This document shows, one piece after another, positions 1 through 7,771 of a stretch of 64,000 nt of DNA. Both the position numbers and the translations under genes were made by a program. The DNA comes from Paenibacillus sp. FSL R7-0345 (GTDB taxonomy: Bacteria > Bacillota > Bacilli > Paenibacillales > Paenibacillaceae), in the NCBI RefSeq assembly GCF_038595055.1, contig NZ_CP152002.1, positions 2,586,501 through 2,650,500 of the forward strand, in the 5' to 3' direction. The notes below the pieces were generated by a model. The model was not told where the DNA came from. It did not search any database and worked only from the letters and a program-made list of their open reading frames with translations. The number at the start of each line of letters is the position of its first letter. Positions within the stretch are counted from its first letter, which is position 1.

Positions 1-1
1 G

Positions 2-1375
2 GTGTACGCTTATCCGGCGTTCTCCAATATACCGGCAGACATACAGGAGGTACAAGAGGCCATCAACAAGATTTCGGTGGACAAAATCAATGTAAAGGTC
101 AAGCTTCTGCCGATAAGTAACAGTGCTTTCACCAACCAGATCAACCTGATGCTATCAAGCGGGGAAAAGCTGGATATGTTCGCCATGCTCAGCACCTATA
201 GCAATCAGGTAGCCAAAGGAGCCTTGTACCCGATTGGCAATATCATGGAAGCCAATGCACAAGGGACAATCGATGCCCTTGGCGTCGATTACTATAACGC
301 TACCAAGGTTGGCGGCGTCAGCTACGGTGTACCGAGTCTCCGCGATTTGGCGCAGGATTTCGGTATCGTAGTCCGCAAGGATATTGTGGACAAATATAAC
401 ATCAACCTTGATGAGGTCACAACCTTTGATGATTTCGAGTTAATCTTTAAGGCAGTAAAAGAAAATGAGCCGGGAATGGCCGGTGCTACCAATCTGACGA
501 ACGGTTCGATTCTCAGTACTTACGGAATCCAGGACCCGCTCGGGAACAACCTGGGTGTCCTGCTGAATCATGGACTTGATGATCTGAAGGTCGTGAACCT
601 GTTCGCTTCCGAGGAGTACAAACAGATTGTAACCAAGATCCGCGAGTGGTATCTGGCAGGCTACCTGGTCAAGGATGCTGCAACCAGCCCGGAATTAAAC
701 AATGTGATGGTGAAATCCGGCAAGGCAGCCAGCTGGTTATCCGCGATGAAGCCGGGCTTTGAAACGCAGGAAAGCCGCAATGTCGGGGTGGAAATGACTG
801 CTGCACGTACGCAGAAGCCAGTGGCCATGACCGATACGGTGACTAACGTAGCTATCGGTGTTGCAGCCACTTCAGAGCAGCCGGAAAAAGCATTGCAGTT
901 TCTGAACCTGATGTACACCGACAAGGACATTGTAAACCTGATCGACTGGGGCATTGAAGGCAAGCATTATGTAAAAGTCCAAGGTACGGATAATGTGATC
1001 AAATACCCGGATGGGGTCACAGGTGACAATGTCGGATACAAGAGTGACGGCTGGATGCACGGCAACCAGTTCCTCTCCTTTGTCTTCGAGGGCGATGATC
1101 CTGAAGTGTATGTGAAGATGAACGAGTTCAACCAGTCTGCGGCCAAATCCAAAGCCCTCGGCTTTACTTTTAATGGTGATTCTGTAAAGGCTGAAATTGC
1201 CGCCTGCAATGCGGTGCTTGACCAATACCGCCGGGCTATCGAGAGCGGCGTGCTTGAGCTGGACAAAGCGCTTCCCGAATTCCTGAAGAAGCTCGATGAT
1301 GCCGGTATTAATACCATCATCACCGAAAAGCAGAAGCAGCTGGATGAATGGGCTGCCGGCAACGCGTCCAAATAG
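2..1375 (+). CDS. Sugar ABC transporter substrate-binding protein, 5' end missing
   Basis: Extracellular solute-binding protein of the large LplA/DUF3502 type that delivers oligosaccharides to LplB/YtcP-type permeases. The frame is open from the first base of the window. The visible protein starts directly in mature sequence (YAYPAFSNIP) with no signal peptide or lipobox, so the true start lies upstream and the GTG at 2 is only the first possible codon. The last 150 residues resemble the C-terminal domain typical of the family, ending in a helix rich in Lys and Gln before the stop. The 457 visible residues are most of the usual 500-540. Two permease genes and a GH43 enzyme follow on the same strand. 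The carbohydrate bound cannot be read from sequence; a xylo- or arabino-oligosaccharide fits the downstream enzyme. Confidence 0.9.
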   Translation: MYAYPAFSNIPADIQEVQEAINKISVDKINVKVKLLPISNSAFTNQINLMLSSGEKLDMFAMLSTYSNQVAKGALYPIGNIMEANAQGTIDALGVDYYNATKVGGVSYGVPSLRDLAQDFGIVVRKDIVDKYNINLDEVTTFDDFELIFKAVKENEPGMAGATNLTNGSILSTYGIQDPLGNNLGVLLNHGLDDLKVVNLFASEEYKQIVTKIREWYLAGYLVKDAATSPELNNVMVKSGKAASWLSAMKPGFETQESRNVGVEMTAARTQKPVAMTDTVTNVAIGVAATSEQPEKALQFLNLMYTDKDIVNLIDWGIEGKHYVKVQGTDNVIKYPDGVTGDNVGYKSDGWMHGNQFLSFVFEGDDPEVYVKMNEFNQSAAKSKALGFTFNGDSVKAEIAACNAVLDQYRRAIESGVLELDKALPEFLKKLDDAGINTIITEKQKQLDEWAAGNASK

Positions 1376-1383
1376 GAAGGCTT

Positions 1384-1421
1384 ACGATCCAATCAGCAGA
1401 AGGCTGGTTGGATCGTATTTT
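1384..1421 (+). terminator. Hairpin with T-run between binding-protein and permease genes
   Basis: A perfect 9-bp inverted repeat (ACGATCCAA at 1384-1392, TTGGATCGT at 1408-1416) is followed by ATTTTT. It lies inside an operon, so it probably acts as a partial terminator or RNA-stabilising hairpin that keeps binding-protein mRNA above permease mRNA. That role is inferred. Confidence 0.65.
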
Positions 1422-1461
1422 TAAAATGCTATTTTGCCAAAGGAAAGGAAGTGCAGACCAA

Positions 1462-2391
1462 ATGAAGCAGCTGAGCTTAAAGCAAGGCAGCAAGAAGCTT
1501 AAATATGCCCCCTTATACTTGCTGATGATTCCGGGAATCGTCTATCTGCTGATCAACAATTATCTGCCGATGCTGGGGATATTCATTGCTTTCAAAAATA
1601 TCAATTTCACCAAAGGCATATTCGGCAGCGAATGGATCGGCTTTCAGAATTTCAAATATTTGTTCCAGACAAGTGACGCTTATATCATTACGCGAAATAC
1701 GATCTTATATAATGCGGTGTTCATCGTGCTGGGAACGCTATTCGCGATCGCCTTTGCCATTCTGCTCAATGAGATCAAGAAAAAGGTGCTGTCCCGGTTC
1801 TATCAGAGTGTCATTGTTCTGCCCCATCTAATTTCATTCGTGGTTGTCGGTTACCTGGCCTATGCCGGACTGAGCCTGGAGACGGGATTTATGAATAAAA
1901 CCGTCCTGCCGCTCCTGGGGATTGATCCGATTTCGTGGTACACCGAGCCGAAGTACTGGCCGTTTATCCTGACGATTATTCATCTATGGAAATCTATCGG
2001 CTTCAGCTGCATTATCTTTCTGGCTTCTATTATAAGTATTGATACGGAGTACTATGAAGCTGCAACGCTGGACGGAGCCTCCAAGTGGGCGCAGATCCGC
2101 TCCATAACGATTCCGCTGATTACGCCGGTTATTGTCATGCTGACACTGCTGGGTATCGGCCGGATCTTTTACTCCGATTTCGGGCTCTTCTATCAGGTGC
2201 CGATGAATGCCGGATTTATTTCGGATACGACGAGCGTAATTGATACTTATGTCTACAAGGGACTGATGGTATCAGGGGATATGGGGATGGCATCGGCGGC
2301 CGGCGTCTATCAGTCCATCGTAGGCTTCATCCTGGTGCTCGGGGCGAATCTGCTTGTCCGCAGGTTCAGCAAAGATAATGCGTTATTCTAA
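1462..2391 (+). CDS. Sugar ABC transporter permease (LplB type)
   Basis: Inner-membrane subunit of a carbohydrate importer with about six transmembrane helices and the binding-protein-dependent transport fold. The EAA loop that contacts the ATPase reads YEAATLDGASKWAQI in the C-terminal half. The protein ends in the RRFSKDNALF tail seen in LplB-type permeases; both other importers in this window end the same way. The ATG at 1462 is preferred because an AGGAAAGGAAG ribosome binding site precedes it and it gives the usual 309 residues; the longer open frame back to 1348 runs through the terminator hairpin. The partner permease follows after 22 bases. No ATPase gene is present, as is common for this class, which shares an MsmX-type ATPase. 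Confidence 0.92.
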   Translation: MKQLSLKQGSKKLKYAPLYLLMIPGIVYLLINNYLPMLGIFIAFKNINFTKGIFGSEWIGFQNFKYLFQTSDAYIITRNTILYNAVFIVLGTLFAIAFAILLNEIKKKVLSRFYQSVIVLPHLISFVVVGYLAYAGLSLETGFMNKTVLPLLGIDPISWYTEPKYWPFILTIIHLWKSIGFSCIIFLASIISIDTEYYEAATLDGASKWAQIRSITIPLITPVIVMLTLLGIGRIFYSDFGLFYQVPMNAGFISDTTSVIDTYVYKGLMVSGDMGMASAAGVYQSIVGFILVLGANLLVRRFSKDNALF

Positions 2392-2413
2392 ATAGAATCG
2401 GGGTGAGCGGATT

Positions 2414-3304
2414 ATGATTAATGAGAGTAAAGCAATGAAATGGATTTCTAATATGGTCTTAGGGCTATTTGCTGCGGCGTGCCTTGTTCCCTTTGCCCTG
2501 CTGATAATTGCGTCGTTCAGCAGTGAAGAAAGTATCGTCCGGCAGGGCTATACATTCTTCCCGGAGGCGTTCAGCCTGAAGGCCTATGAGTACCTTTGGC
2601 AGCATCAGCTGGAGCTGGGCCGGGCTTACGGCATTACAATTCTTATAACAACGGTAGGAACTGCAGTAAGTCTGGCCATCACCTCGATGCTGGCTTATCC
2701 GTTGTCCCGCCGGGATATGCCGCTGAACAGGTTCTGGACCTTCATCGTCTTTTTTACCATGCTCTTTAACGGCGGTCTGGTGCCTACTTATCTGGTGTAT
2801 ACACAGCTTTTTGATATCAAAAACACACTCTTCGGCCTGCTCCTGCCAGGCCTGCTGATGAACGGCTTTAATATCCTGCTGGTCCGGACGTTCTTCCTGA
2901 CCTCGATTCCGCCTGCACTGATTGATGCGGCAAGTATAGACGGGGCGGGGGAGATCAAAATTTTCTACCGGATCATCCTGCCGTTATCCATGCCTATTAT
3001 GGCAACGATCGGACTGTTTCAGGCTATCGCTTACTGGAATGACTGGTTCAACGGCCTGATCTATATTACCGACACCCGGATGTTCGGGATTCAGACGATT
3101 CTCACCAAGATGGTGATGGACATCCAGTTCCTGACAAGCAACAGCAATGCTGCTGGCGTGAACGCCGGAGCAGCGATAGCGGAGCTCCCAAGCACTTCCG
3201 TCCGGATGGCCATTGCGGCTATCGGGGTCCTGCCGATCCTGATCGCGTATCCGTTCTTCCAGAAGTATTTTGTAAAAGGCATCACCATTGGCGCTGTCAA
3301 ATAA
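2414..3304 (+). CDS. Sugar ABC transporter permease (YtcP type)
   Basis: Second membrane subunit of the importer, 296 residues, about six transmembrane helices. The EAA-loop equivalent is IDAASIDGAGEIKIFYR, and the C-terminus FVKGITIGAVK is the conserved tail of YtcP-type permeases. The start at 2414 follows GGGGTGAGCGG. It pairs with the preceding permease to form the channel and lies between that gene and the GH43 gene, consistent with one transcript. Confidence 0.92.
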   Translation: MINESKAMKWISNMVLGLFAAACLVPFALLIIASFSSEESIVRQGYTFFPEAFSLKAYEYLWQHQLELGRAYGITILITTVGTAVSLAITSMLAYPLSRRDMPLNRFWTFIVFFTMLFNGGLVPTYLVYTQLFDIKNTLFGLLLPGLLMNGFNILLVRTFFLTSIPPALIDAASIDGAGEIKIFYRIILPLSMPIMATIGLFQAIAYWNDWFNGLIYITDTRMFGIQTILTKMVMDIQFLTSNSNAAGVNAGAAIAELPSTSVRMAIAAIGVLPILIAYPFFQKYFVKGITIGAVK

Positions 3305-3326
3305 AAAAGAGAGAAGGAGCATGGAG

Positions 3327-4880
3327 ATGAAATTCAGCAATCCGATTGTCAGCGGAGCCTATCCGGACCCGAGCATCTGCCGGGTGGGTGACGACTATTA
3401 CCTGGTTAACAGCTCGTTTGGTTATTTCCCCGGGCTGCCTATTTTCCACAGCAAGGATCTGATTAACTGGCGGCAGATCGGCCACGGCTTAACAAGGGAG
3501 AGCCAGGTGCCCTTGCTCAGCAGCGAGGGGGCAGACGGAGGCCCGTTGTTCAGCTATATGGGCATTTATGCGCCGACAATCCGCTTTCATAACGGACAGT
3601 TTTACATTGTGACAACCAATACGGTTGGCGGGCGGAACTTTATCATCCGGGCGGACAAGCCGGAGGGCCTCTGGTCTGAGCCGCTTTATCTGGACCAATG
3701 GGGAGGAATTGATCCGTCACTATTATTTGACGAAGACGGAAAAGTATATATTACAGGCACGGGAAGCTACAAGGATGCTGTTCCGGGAGTTTACCAGGCG
3801 GAAATGGATCTCTCTACTGGTGACATTCTGACAGAACGGCAGCTGATCTGGGAAGGGACCGGCGGCAGCTTTCCGGAAGGGCCGCATTTGTACCGGATAA
3901 ATGACCTCTATTATCTGCTTATAGCGGAAGGCGGCACGGAGTACGGCCATATGGTGACGGTTGCCAGAAGCCGTCAGCCTTACGGGCCTTTTGAGACCTG
4001 CCCATACAATCCCGTTTTGACTCACCGAAGCATCAGCCATCCAGTCCAGGCTACCGGACATGCTGATTTCGTTCAGGCCCATGACGGCACATGGTGGACC
4101 GTACTGCTCGGCATCCGGCCGGTCGGATATCCCTTTCACCACCATCTGGGCAGGGAAACGTACCTTGCACCTGTAACCTGGACCGAGGACGGCTGGCCGC
4201 TGATTGGCGAAAACGGACGAATCGGATTGGAGATGGAAGCTCCCGGATTTTTCGGGGGCTATGACGCGGCGTTATCCCGCTTTGGCAGGGACGGCTTCAA
4301 TGGCGGGGCTCTTGGCCTGCAGTGGAACTTTTTTAAGAATCCGCCTGAACAGAGCTACTCGCTTTCTGACCGGAAAAGCTGTCTTACGCTATATGGAACA
4401 GAATATACGCTGGACGACTCACAGCAGCTGGCCTTTGTCGGCCGCAGGCAGCAGGATTTCGATTGCGCGGTCTCAGCTCTGCTGCTGTTTGATCCGGTTA
4501 ATGACGGTGAAGAAGCTGGATTGACCGTCTATATGAACGAAAGAGCCCATTACGAGATTGGGGTGAGAAAAGTTAACGGCCGGAGGACGCTGTTTCTGCG
4601 CCGGCGTATCGGTTCGCTGTGGAAGGTGGAGGGGGAGACGGAGCTGGAGGCAAGCGAGGTGGTACTGAGCATCCGGGCAGATTCCCTGCAGTATGTCTTC
4701 AGCTATTCTTTGGCCGGACAAGAGGCGGTTAGGCTCGGCAGCGGGGAATGCTCCTATGTGGCCACCGAGGTAGCCGGAGGGTTCACCGGGGTATACTTCG
4801 GGATGTATGCAACAGGAAACGGAAAGATCAGCCAGTCTCCTGCGCATTTTGACTATTTTGATTATTGTCAGGATATTTAA
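3327..4880 (+). CDS. Glycoside hydrolase family 43 (beta-xylosidase / alpha-arabinofuranosidase type), intracellular
   Basis: Five-bladed beta-propeller glycosidase that would cleave imported xylo- or arabino-oligosaccharides in the cytoplasm. The three GH43 catalytic carboxylates are readable: base Asp14 (AYPDPS), pKa-modulating Asp129 (WGGIDPS) and general acid Glu184 (FPEGPH). Residues from about 325 to the end form a beta-sandwich resembling the DUF1349/GH43_C2 domain of XynB-type enzymes. There is no signal peptide. ATG 3327 is chosen over ATG 3321 and a TTG at 3288 because GAGAAGGAG at 3311-3319 is then at normal spacing; the open frame begins inside the upstream gene. The exact sugar specificity is not determined by what can be seen here. 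Confidence 0.88.
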   Translation: MKFSNPIVSGAYPDPSICRVGDDYYLVNSSFGYFPGLPIFHSKDLINWRQIGHGLTRESQVPLLSSEGADGGPLFSYMGIYAPTIRFHNGQFYIVTTNTVGGRNFIIRADKPEGLWSEPLYLDQWGGIDPSLLFDEDGKVYITGTGSYKDAVPGVYQAEMDLSTGDILTERQLIWEGTGGSFPEGPHLYRINDLYYLLIAEGGTEYGHMVTVARSRQPYGPFETCPYNPVLTHRSISHPVQATGHADFVQAHDGTWWTVLLGIRPVGYPFHHHLGRETYLAPVTWTEDGWPLIGENGRIGLEMEAPGFFGGYDAALSRFGRDGFNGGALGLQWNFFKNPPEQSYSLSDRKSCLTLYGTEYTLDDSQQLAFVGRRQQDFDCAVSALLLFDPVNDGEEAGLTVYMNERAHYEIGVRKVNGRRTLFLRRRIGSLWKVEGETELEASEVVLSIRADSLQYVFSYSLAGQEAVRLGSGECSYVATEVAGGFTGVYFGMYATGNGKISQSPAHFDYFDYCQDI

Positions 4881-4902
4881 AATTACTGCAAATTAATAAT
4901 GT

Positions 4903-4940
4903 AAAAAGGCCTGTAGCGATTGCAGCTACAGGCCTTTTTA
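4903..4940. terminator. Bidirectional rho-independent terminator
   Basis: Perfect 15-bp stem (AAAAAGGCCTGTAGC at 4903-4917 with GCTACAGGCCTTTTT at 4925-4939), short loop, A-run on one side and T-run on the other. It separates the GH43 gene from the convergent hydrolase gene and can serve both. Confidence 0.92.
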
Positions 4941-4994
4941 TGCCCAAAAGAAACCGGATTAAGAATTGCCCTATACCGGGAGCTTAAAGCAGCC

Positions 4995-6167
4995 TTACCC
5001 TCTATCAGGCACTGCCGAATAAATCCGTACAGTAAGCCCATCCGTATATCCTTCCAGCACTGCGGTTAAATCCTCCTGATTCAAGAAAGCCAGTGCCTTG
5101 CTGCCGGTTTCTATTGCGGGCTTCCACTCTCCGTTCACGTTCTGGTTGATAATATGTATCCGGCACTCCTCACCCGCATAATCGGTTCCTTCCAGAGTGT
5201 AGTCGGCCCTCATGCTCACTAATTGATCTGCAGAATAAACCTGTACATCCTCAGCCCCCGGTAATATAGCTCCTGTGAAATAGGGGGTGTCACTGTTGCC
5301 CGTGAAGAAAACCGCAATCTGCTTGTACGAGCCCTCCTCCTTGCGGCCCTCCGAGCCTGTAATCTGGACCTGGATGGTTAAAATCTCTTTTTTACCGAGC
5401 AAAAACTGCTGTATCGACACCAAGGCACTGGCACTCTGTGTTTCGGTAAAGGAATGCCCTGCCTCCTGGATCAGCTGCAGGTGACATTGCTCCGGCGCAT
5501 AGGATTCCTGGGCTTTAACAGCGTAAGTATAAGGCACAGCCTGATCAGCCGTTCCGTGCATCAGCAGGACAGGACCTTTGTAAGCAACAATCTGTTCGAA
5601 CGGGTCCATCTCAACTACAGCCTCATGAAACCCTTTACCAATACGCATATTCCAGCAATCGATTACCTCAGGGACATCATTGACATCATAGGAGGCGCCG
5701 GCCAGAGCACCCTCGCGGGCATGATCCGGTATGCAGAGTGCAGGGTAGATGAGTATCAGCGCTTCGACTTCATCCGGGCGCTTGGCTGCGGCCAGTGCCG
5801 AGACGAATCCGCCCTGGCTGAAGCCCATAAGCGTTATTTTGTCTGCATCAACAGCATCCAGACCCTTAACGTAATCCATAACGGCCAATAAATCAGCGCG
5901 TTCTGTCAGCACAGTCATCTCTGTGGTTGCCCCGTCACTTGTGCCTTGCCCGGGAGCACTGCCCCCGCAAAAATCAAAACAATATGCTGCATAGCCCCAA
6001 GATACCAGGGTTTGGCAGTATGTATAGAGATCCTTAGCATTGCCGCCGAATCCATGGCTTACAATGATGGCTGGAAGGTGATCCCCTGCCGGTATAAATG
6101 CTCTTCCGCGGATCGTTAACCCGTCCCGGGTACAGCTGAAATCACGTTCATCAATGATTGTATGCAT
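4995..6167 (-). CDS. Alpha/beta hydrolase fused to a C-terminal DUF3237-like domain
   Basis: Cytoplasmic serine hydrolase of unknown substrate. The N-terminal 260 residues are an alpha/beta hydrolase: oxyanion region SHGFGG, nucleophile Ser117 in GFSQGG, Asp in MHGTADQAVP and His in EAGHSFTE. The C-terminal 130 residues (FFTGNSDTPYFTG, YTLEGTDYAGEECRI, SKALAFL, VRIYS) look like a DUF3237-type beta-barrel, a domain of unknown function. ATG 6167 is chosen because it follows GAGAGAGGCG; an open frame continues to 6260 but its first 31 residues look non-coding. It is a single gene, convergent with the GH43 gene. It could be an acyl or feruloyl esterase acting on plant polysaccharide, but nothing in the sequence fixes this. 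Confidence 0.82.
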   Translation of the reverse strand: MHTIIDERDFSCTRDGLTIRGRAFIPAGDHLPAIIVSHGFGGNAKDLYTYCQTLVSWGYAAYCFDFCGGSAPGQGTSDGATTEMTVLTERADLLAVMDYVKGLDAVDADKITLMGFSQGGFVSALAAAKRPDEVEALILIYPALCIPDHAREGALAGASYDVNDVPEVIDCWNMRIGKGFHEAVVEMDPFEQIVAYKGPVLLMHGTADQAVPYTYAVKAQESYAPEQCHLQLIQEAGHSFTETQSASALVSIQQFLLGKKEILTIQVQITGSEGRKEEGSYKQIAVFFTGNSDTPYFTGAILPGAEDVQVYSADQLVSMRADYTLEGTDYAGEECRIHIINQNVNGEWKPAIETGSKALAFLNQEDLTAVLEGYTDGLTVRIYSAVPDRG

Positions 6168-6402
6168 CTCATCATCGCCTCTCTCTGCAAAAGTATACGC
6201 TTTCAGTATACTTGAATTCGGGCCTGATTTCTCTATTACGAAAAGGTATGAGATTATCATTCTTGTGAATTAATTAGATATTGTTATGCAACATAAAGGC
6301 TTTTACAGAGATTATGTCGAATTTAGAGCAGAAGAAAAAGAGAAGGTCGGCATTGCGCTATGGTAAGCGTAGCCAACCTGCTCCATTTGGTCACCAGCAG
6401 CT

Positions 6403-6579
6403 TCAGCCTGCATTTTTTATATAAACATCCTCGTTGGAGACAGGGACCGCAATAATATGGCGGAGAATGTAGCTTTGTTCTTCGTCCGATAATTGCGATT
6501 TTTGCAGCAGCTCGTGAATATTGCGTTCGATCGCTTTAACCTGTCTGAGAAATTGATCCACTTCATATTGTTCTGTCAT
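6403..6579 (-). CDS. Small hypothetical protein, 58 residues
   Basis: A short open frame of 58 residues starts at ATG 6579 behind a strong ribosome binding site (GAGGAGGAAT) at good spacing. The product is charged and helical with no signal or membrane segment, beginning MTEQYEVDQFLRQV and ending DVYIKNAG. Hydrophobic positions in the first 40 residues fit an amphipathic helix-turn-helix hairpin. I do not recognise the family. It stands alone between a hydrolase gene on the same strand and a deacetylase gene on the other. Confidence 0.6.
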   Translation of the reverse strand: MTEQYEVDQFLRQVKAIERNIHELLQKSQLSDEEQSYILRHIIAVPVSNEDVYIKNAG

Positions 6580-6766
6580 ACTTTATTCCTCCTCGGTGTG
6601 CCGGTTGCGGTTTTACAACTTTAGTGTAGCTGCTAATGATTAAATTACGGTAAAAAAAGATTAAGCAAACATAAACCTGCAGAATATTTTCCGGCAGCAA
6701 AGCTGACCCGGCTAATGCTTAATCTTCAGGAATTATCGGTGATTAAATGGACAAAGGAGCCCTCAT

Positions 6767-7591
6767 ATGAAACGGATAACCAAACTATGGCCCGGCGGTA
6801 AAACGAAAGCCTTTACATTAAGCTATGACGACGGTGTGGAGCAGGACAGAAGGCTGGTAGAAATCTTTAATAAGTACAAGCTCAAGGCAACGTTTAACTT
6901 GAATTCCGGAATTCAACATGAAGGCAGCTTCTGGGTGGATAAAGGGCATACGATTAAAAGGATGAATCGGGAGGGTCTGGAAGCCTTATATGAAGGCCAC
7001 GAAGTTGCCGTTCACAGCTTGACCCATCCCGTGCTTCCAGAGCTTCCGCGAGAGCTTATGTTGAAGGAAATATTAGAGGACAAACAAAATCTGGAGCGGC
7101 AATTCGGTTATCTGGTGACGGGGATGGCCTATCCCTATGGGGCATATAATGCTGCGACTATCGAGGTGCTGAAAGCATCCGGGCTGGATTATGCCAGAAC
7201 GGTTAATTCGCACTTGAGGTTTAATCTGCCGGACAATCCGTATGAATGGCACCCGACCTGTCATCATAACGAGCCTGAGCTGATGAATTTGACGGAGGCT
7301 TTTCTGGCTGGTGATTCCCACTCCTTATTCTATGTATGGGGACACAGCTATGAATTTGATGTGCAGGATAACTGGGAGCTGATTGAGGCATTCAGCCAAA
7401 GGATCAGCAATCGGGAAGAAGTCTGGTATGCAACAAATATAGAGATCGTCCGTTACTTAAAAGCTCACAACAACCTGAAATACTCCACAGACTGCACCCT
7501 TGTTTATAATCCGAGTGCCTTGTCCTTATGGATTTCTGTTGACGGTCAAGCAGTTGAGGTTCCGCCTGGTAAGACACTTCAGCTAGATTAG
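6767..7591 (+). CDS. Polysaccharide deacetylase (NodB homology domain)
   Basis: Metal-dependent carbohydrate esterase (CE4-like) that removes N- or O-acetyl groups from a sugar chain. Motif 1 is SYDDG (Asp21 as base, Asp22 as metal ligand), motif 2 is HSLTHP (His83 and His87 as metal ligands), and AYPYG matches motif 3. There is no signal peptide, so it appears cytoplasmic, which suggests a small imported acetylated saccharide rather than peptidoglycan. The ATG at 6767 is preceded by AAAGGAG. The 274-residue length fits a single NodB domain plus a short C-terminal beta extension. It is monocistronic, with its own terminator. Confidence 0.88.
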   Translation: MKRITKLWPGGKTKAFTLSYDDGVEQDRRLVEIFNKYKLKATFNLNSGIQHEGSFWVDKGHTIKRMNREGLEALYEGHEVAVHSLTHPVLPELPRELMLKEILEDKQNLERQFGYLVTGMAYPYGAYNAATIEVLKASGLDYARTVNSHLRFNLPDNPYEWHPTCHHNEPELMNLTEAFLAGDSHSLFYVWGHSYEFDVQDNWELIEAFSQRISNREEVWYATNIEIVRYLKAHNNLKYSTDCTLVYNPSALSLWISVDGQAVEVPPGKTLQLD

Positions 7592-7610
7592 AGTTATTCA
7601 GTTTATCACA

Positions 7611-7644
7611 AACAGCACCGGTGCTTGGGCGGCCGGTGCTGTTT
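7611..7644 (+). terminator. Rho-independent terminator after deacetylase gene
   Basis: Inverted repeat AACAGCACCGG (7611-7621) and CCGGTGCTGTT (7633-7643) with a GC-rich stem and a short T stretch, 20 bases after the stop codon. Confidence 0.75.
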
Positions 7645-7771
7645 GGTGCACAATCGGGCCACTATCGCTGTACGCATGTTCATTTTGTGCTATTCATTAA
7701 TAGGATTGTCCTAACGGAAGCCGGCGAATCTCCTCTACAATGAGAATATTATTTTACCGGGAGGTATTCGA

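Noticed and set aside
1384..1421. End of an operon at the first hairpin
   Set aside because: The two permease genes downstream lack an obvious promoter and belong functionally to the binding protein, so partial read-through is more likely.
6261..6402. Structured RNA upstream of the hydrolase
   Set aside because: Only short AT-rich sequence; no conserved riboswitch core or long stem is visible.
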